Assembly: GCA_023055355.1 (NCBI GenBank)
Contig: JALJCS010000002.1
Location: 89,987,001 to 90,051,000 of the forward strand
Origin: Agelaius tricolor
Taxonomy: Eukaryota > Chordata > Aves > Passeriformes > Icteridae
Direction: 5' to 3'
DNA length: 64,000 bases
Part shown: positions 60,973 to 64,000 of the stretch, piece after piece
Position numbering within the stretch: position 1 is the first letter of the stretch
Layout: the number at the start of each line of letters is the position of its first letter
Notes under the pieces: model-generated
The model's input: the letters and a program-made list of their open reading frames with translations, nothing else
The model's database searches: none
What the model was told of the DNA's origin: nothing
Made by a program: the position numbers and the translations under genes

Positions 60973-61745
60973 GCCTACCATGTCTTTGACAAATTGAAAG
61001 TAACATCACAAAAAGTCTTGATCCAAATTAATCCTTCATCACAATAATAGATACTCAACTGATGATGAAGTCAGAACCTGGTGAATATAAATGGTTCAGC
61101 TGATGACAGAGGAGCCTGCATCAAGGATTTATTTCATGGGCTGCTGAACAGACTCCTTGGCAACTCAAGGAACCATATAATCTATTCACACTCATAAATT
61201 CTTCAAGCTCCACATAAAATTAATTAGACCCTCCCTTTCCCATAATTCCCATAGAAATTCTATTCCAAATCTCCTCTTTTTATGTTGTTGGAACCTGCCT
61301 CTAGTTTCCAGCCTAAAATGGTGCATAGCCTGCTTTTGATAACTTTTATACAATACCAGAATTCATCTGGCATAATTTATATTAATGCGTTTTCTACCAA
61401 TCAGTTAAAAAACCAATCAACTTCATTTAGTTTTTAATTAGAGCAATGCTCCCCTCCACTGAAAGTACCAAGGTATGTCAAGCTGGTACTATGACATCCT
61501 CTCTTAGTTGTGAGGTTTCTTTAGTTTACAGATGGAATTTTTAACAGTGAGATTCACAATTATCAGATAGAGGTTTAAAACAGGAGCTTAACTTTAGTTC
61601 TCATACCTGTTCTTATCTTGAGTCTATCTCCTTAAATTAAAGGGAGCACATAGGGAATGGAAATATAGGGTCTGGATTTGAGAAGAACAAATGTTTGTCA
61701 TGGATTTTTAATTTTTTTTTAACCTGTAAATGGAGGAAGGTACAT

Positions 61746-62385
61746 TGTTGTGGTTCGTTTTTCGGTTATTCTGTTCACCCCTATTGTTCATGTTGAAAGG
61801 TCCTGCCTAATCCCAGTTAACTGTCAATCCCTAAACCCCTCCCCAGTTTCTATGGTTATCAAATGTATAACTTTTGTTCTTCACCCCTGGCTGCCTGCCA
61901 GGGCACCCTTGCCTCCTTTTCCAGAAGCTTCTGGCCAGGGTGTCGGGTGATTGGCTCAGGGACCGGGGCCCCTCCCTCGGTTGTATGCAATTGGTTCTGT
62001 TGTTGTGTCAATCCCCAATGTATCTTTCCCTTCCCTCTCCTGATTTGTTACCCCTCACCCGTCCCATCTCCTTTAAAACCCGAGGTCTTCCACACCTCGG
62101 GGCTCTCAGTTCTCTGTTTCCCTAGCTCTCGGATCTCTGCTCCTATCCCCTGTTTTCCATTGGGAGTGTTTGGTCCCCCGGGACCTAATAAACCCAATAA
62201 AACCAAAGAGACTGAGAGATGCCTCTTCTTCCTGCGGCTCGGAGTTTTACAGCGGCCACCGTCCGGAAGGCAGTTTAGTGCCTTAGGCGCAATACCCAGC
62301 TTCGTGTTGGGGAAGCGCCTCCTTTGGCTGGAGACGGGCTGGTCATTCTAGCCTGGGCGTGTTTTCCACCGGCCACACCGCTCCA
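61746..62385 (+). mobile_element. CpG-rich solo LTR with 6-bp target duplication, plus strand
   Basis: This is a 640-bp element starting TGTTGTGGTTCGTTTTTCGG and ending ACACCGCTCCA, with TG...CA termini. It is flanked by direct repeats GTACAT (61740-61745 and 62386-62391). It has a TTTAAAA TATA-like box at 62072, two overlapping-context AATAAA signals at 62187-62192 and 62196-62201, and a CpG-rich 3' third (for example CGGCCACCGTCCGGAAGG). This is the U3-R-U5 layout of a retroviral LTR. Retention of many CpGs in otherwise CpG-poor DNA suggests recent insertion. No gag, pol or env lies next to it. The frames 61750-61950 and 61863-62351 lie within it and are not genes. Confidence 0.9.
62072..62201 (+). 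promoter_or_regulatory. LTR core promoter and polyadenylation signals
   Basis: A TTTAAAA box at 62072-62078 is followed about 110 bases later by AATAAA at 62187 and again at 62196. The order and spacing fit a retroviral U3/R boundary with transcription toward higher coordinates. Activity is an inference from layout only. Confidence 0.6.
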
Positions 62386-62391
62386 GTACAT

Positions 62392-64000
62392 GGATGTTTA
62401 GATGTTTGGTCTCTAACTTGGGTCTATCATTCCCAAATTTTCTGACTTGATTTAGTAATTGTGGTTACTTAAATAAAACTATAAAACAATGTTTGTGTTT
62501 TTGTTGAGCAAAAAAGAGGCACCCAGGATTTTTCCCCATCTTTTATTTTAATAAATGGAGAATGTCTTAACCATCTTGATTACAATGAGATTTCTGCATT
62601 TGCAGAGGGAGAAGTGAAAGCAGTAAGTGTTCACTCAACACTTCAGCTGGTCCTCATGCTGCCAGCAATGCACAGGCAGCACTGAGGTTGAGTGAGCCTG
62701 AGGGATAAAAGACAGCCAGATATTCAGGGTATATTTAGTGTCTATCTGTTGTATATTGATTATTCTTTTGGAAAACCTCCTAGAAGACTTGCAGAAGCGA
62801 GACATAAATTACTGTTTAATTTAGTCTCTTTTCAGTGTCAAAACCTAAATAAGTTTTGACTAAATTCATCAAGGATATTTTTAGAAGCCTTTTTGTGTTT
62901 ATCTGGAAAAGCGAAATCTTAGGAAAACTGGACTGAATTTTAACCCTTGAAAATTTTGAAAGTTTCAAACTAAAGTTCCAGTCTGATATGTAAAATGAAT
63001 GGTCCCTCTAGCTTTTCACCTGTCATTTTTTTCATCACTTTCCCCTGTGATTCTCTGTGGAAAACTATGAACAAAACTGGTCCTAGAGATAAAGATTCAG
63101 CTTAAAAACCAAGTAGATTCTTGAAGAAAAAATCAAAATGGCACAATATAGCAATATTACTAGATGTCTAAATGCCAGAGACTTCAACAGAGCACCATCA
63201 CCAAATTCCTTATCTATCTGGTGAGCACTGAGATATGTCAACTGAAACTGACAATAGTTAACTGAACTGTTTTCAAACATGTATATTAAAAAAAAAAATA
63301 ATTTGTTAGGAAGAGGTTGTGTATTTTTCTCCCAAACACATCATAACTTACTTATTGAAATTGCTGAAACTGGGTACAAAAAGAAGCAACCAGACCCTAA
63401 GCCACCCAACCATAAAAACATCACACATTTTTTTATCCACAAACTATATCACAATATGTAGAAAAAGTGAGCTTAAGCAAAACAATCTTTCAATTTTACA
63501 ATCATTTTATCTTTAGTCCATGTTTATTTTGAAGTAAATTGAACAATCATAAATATTGAGCAAGGATGGCAATTTTATAACAGGGACTTTCTTATTCAAC
63601 AGAAAAGCTATTTAATACATTACAATCAAGGTTTTCTGCTTTCTCTTACCTGTTTTATAGCACTTTTAGACTTAAACAACTATTTTCTTATGTGGCTTCC
63701 ATCTCACCCACCATGAACCAAGTATTCAACGTACCCTGTCTTTTATATCCAAGATGTACAGGTCTGGGACTAGCAACCCTAACCTCAGGTTTTTCCCAGT
63801 TTTCATGCACCATGATCCAATCTCATGCAGGTCCAGCAACAAAGGCATATTCCAATTGATTGTCTCTTCTCAGCAGAAGGCACCATTGCTGCCAAGAGAC
63901 AGTGAAAGTTATTGTAGCTGATTTCATGGGACCTGGGGATAATTCACTCTGCCCAAAAAGACATACACTAATTTTGAAAGAAATCCTCTTGCTGTCATCT
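62392..64000. other. Gene-free stretch
   Basis: AT-rich DNA with an A-run near 63288-63297. No recognised gene or repeat. Confidence 0.55.

Larger units (their letters stand above)
57489..61745. other. Gene-free stretch
   Basis: AT-rich unique DNA. It contains (TC)11 at 60247-60268, a CA run at 60951-60972 and a 16-bp perfect palindrome at 59612-59627. No gene is recognised. Confidence 0.55.

Noticed and set aside
61863..62351. 162-codon frame
   Set aside because: It lies wholly inside the LTR at 61746-62385 and crosses its promoter and polyadenylation signals. No protein similarity is recognised.
1..64000. CRISPR arrays, operons, tRNA/rRNA genes, or a full-length provirus
   Set aside because: No regularly spaced short repeats with unique spacers, no tRNA cloverleaf or rRNA words, and no gag/pol/env-like frames were seen. 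The DNA is vertebrate in character.

Overview
The window looks like gene-poor nuclear DNA from a bird, most likely a songbird (Passeriformes). The basis is the density of CR1 LINE fragments, about twenty, many ending in the CR1 3' signature of repeated ATTCTATG/ATTCTGTG (or its reverse complement at the start of minus-strand copies). There are also several long terminal repeats (LTRs) that match, from memory, abundant avian or songbird endogenous retrovirus families. The DNA is AT-rich. I see no convincing complete protein-coding gene, no rRNA, no tRNA and no CRISPR array. Open frames longer than 60 codons are at chance level for this length, or fall inside repeats.

Layout. 1-2740: unique AT-rich DNA. 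2741-4040: the longest CR1, minus strand, reaching into decayed reverse transcriptase sequence. 4078-4350 and 5671-5938: two direct copies of an unassigned segment of about 270 bp; the second appears to split an LTR (5649-6583) that also contains six identical 39-bp tandem units. 9.36-9.77 kb: a minus-strand CR1. 13.2-14.7 kb: a plus-strand cluster CR1 / LTR / CR1. 19.8-27.6 kb: scattered CR1 pieces, including isolated endonuclease and reverse transcriptase fragments, plus a 140-bp GGGAA polypurine tract. 27.75-28.38 kb: an ERVL-like solo LTR. 34.1-34.8 kb: a CR1 interrupted by an ERVK-like solo LTR with a perfect 6-bp target duplication. 40.7-41.2, 47.1-47.7 and 57.0-57.5 kb: more CR1. 61.75-62.39 kb: a CpG-rich, probably young solo LTR with a 6-bp target duplication. 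The remainder is unique AT-rich DNA with short microsatellites.

If a host gene is present, this is probably intronic or intergenic DNA. The best exon-like candidate is a minus-strand segment at 35459-35564, with a strong acceptor, a GC-type donor and one open frame predicting a coiled-coil-like peptide. I could not identify it, and it could be chance. I found no evidence for a new multi-gene system. The most informative signals are the nested and split retroelements, the duplicated 270-bp segment and the LTR-born minisatellite.
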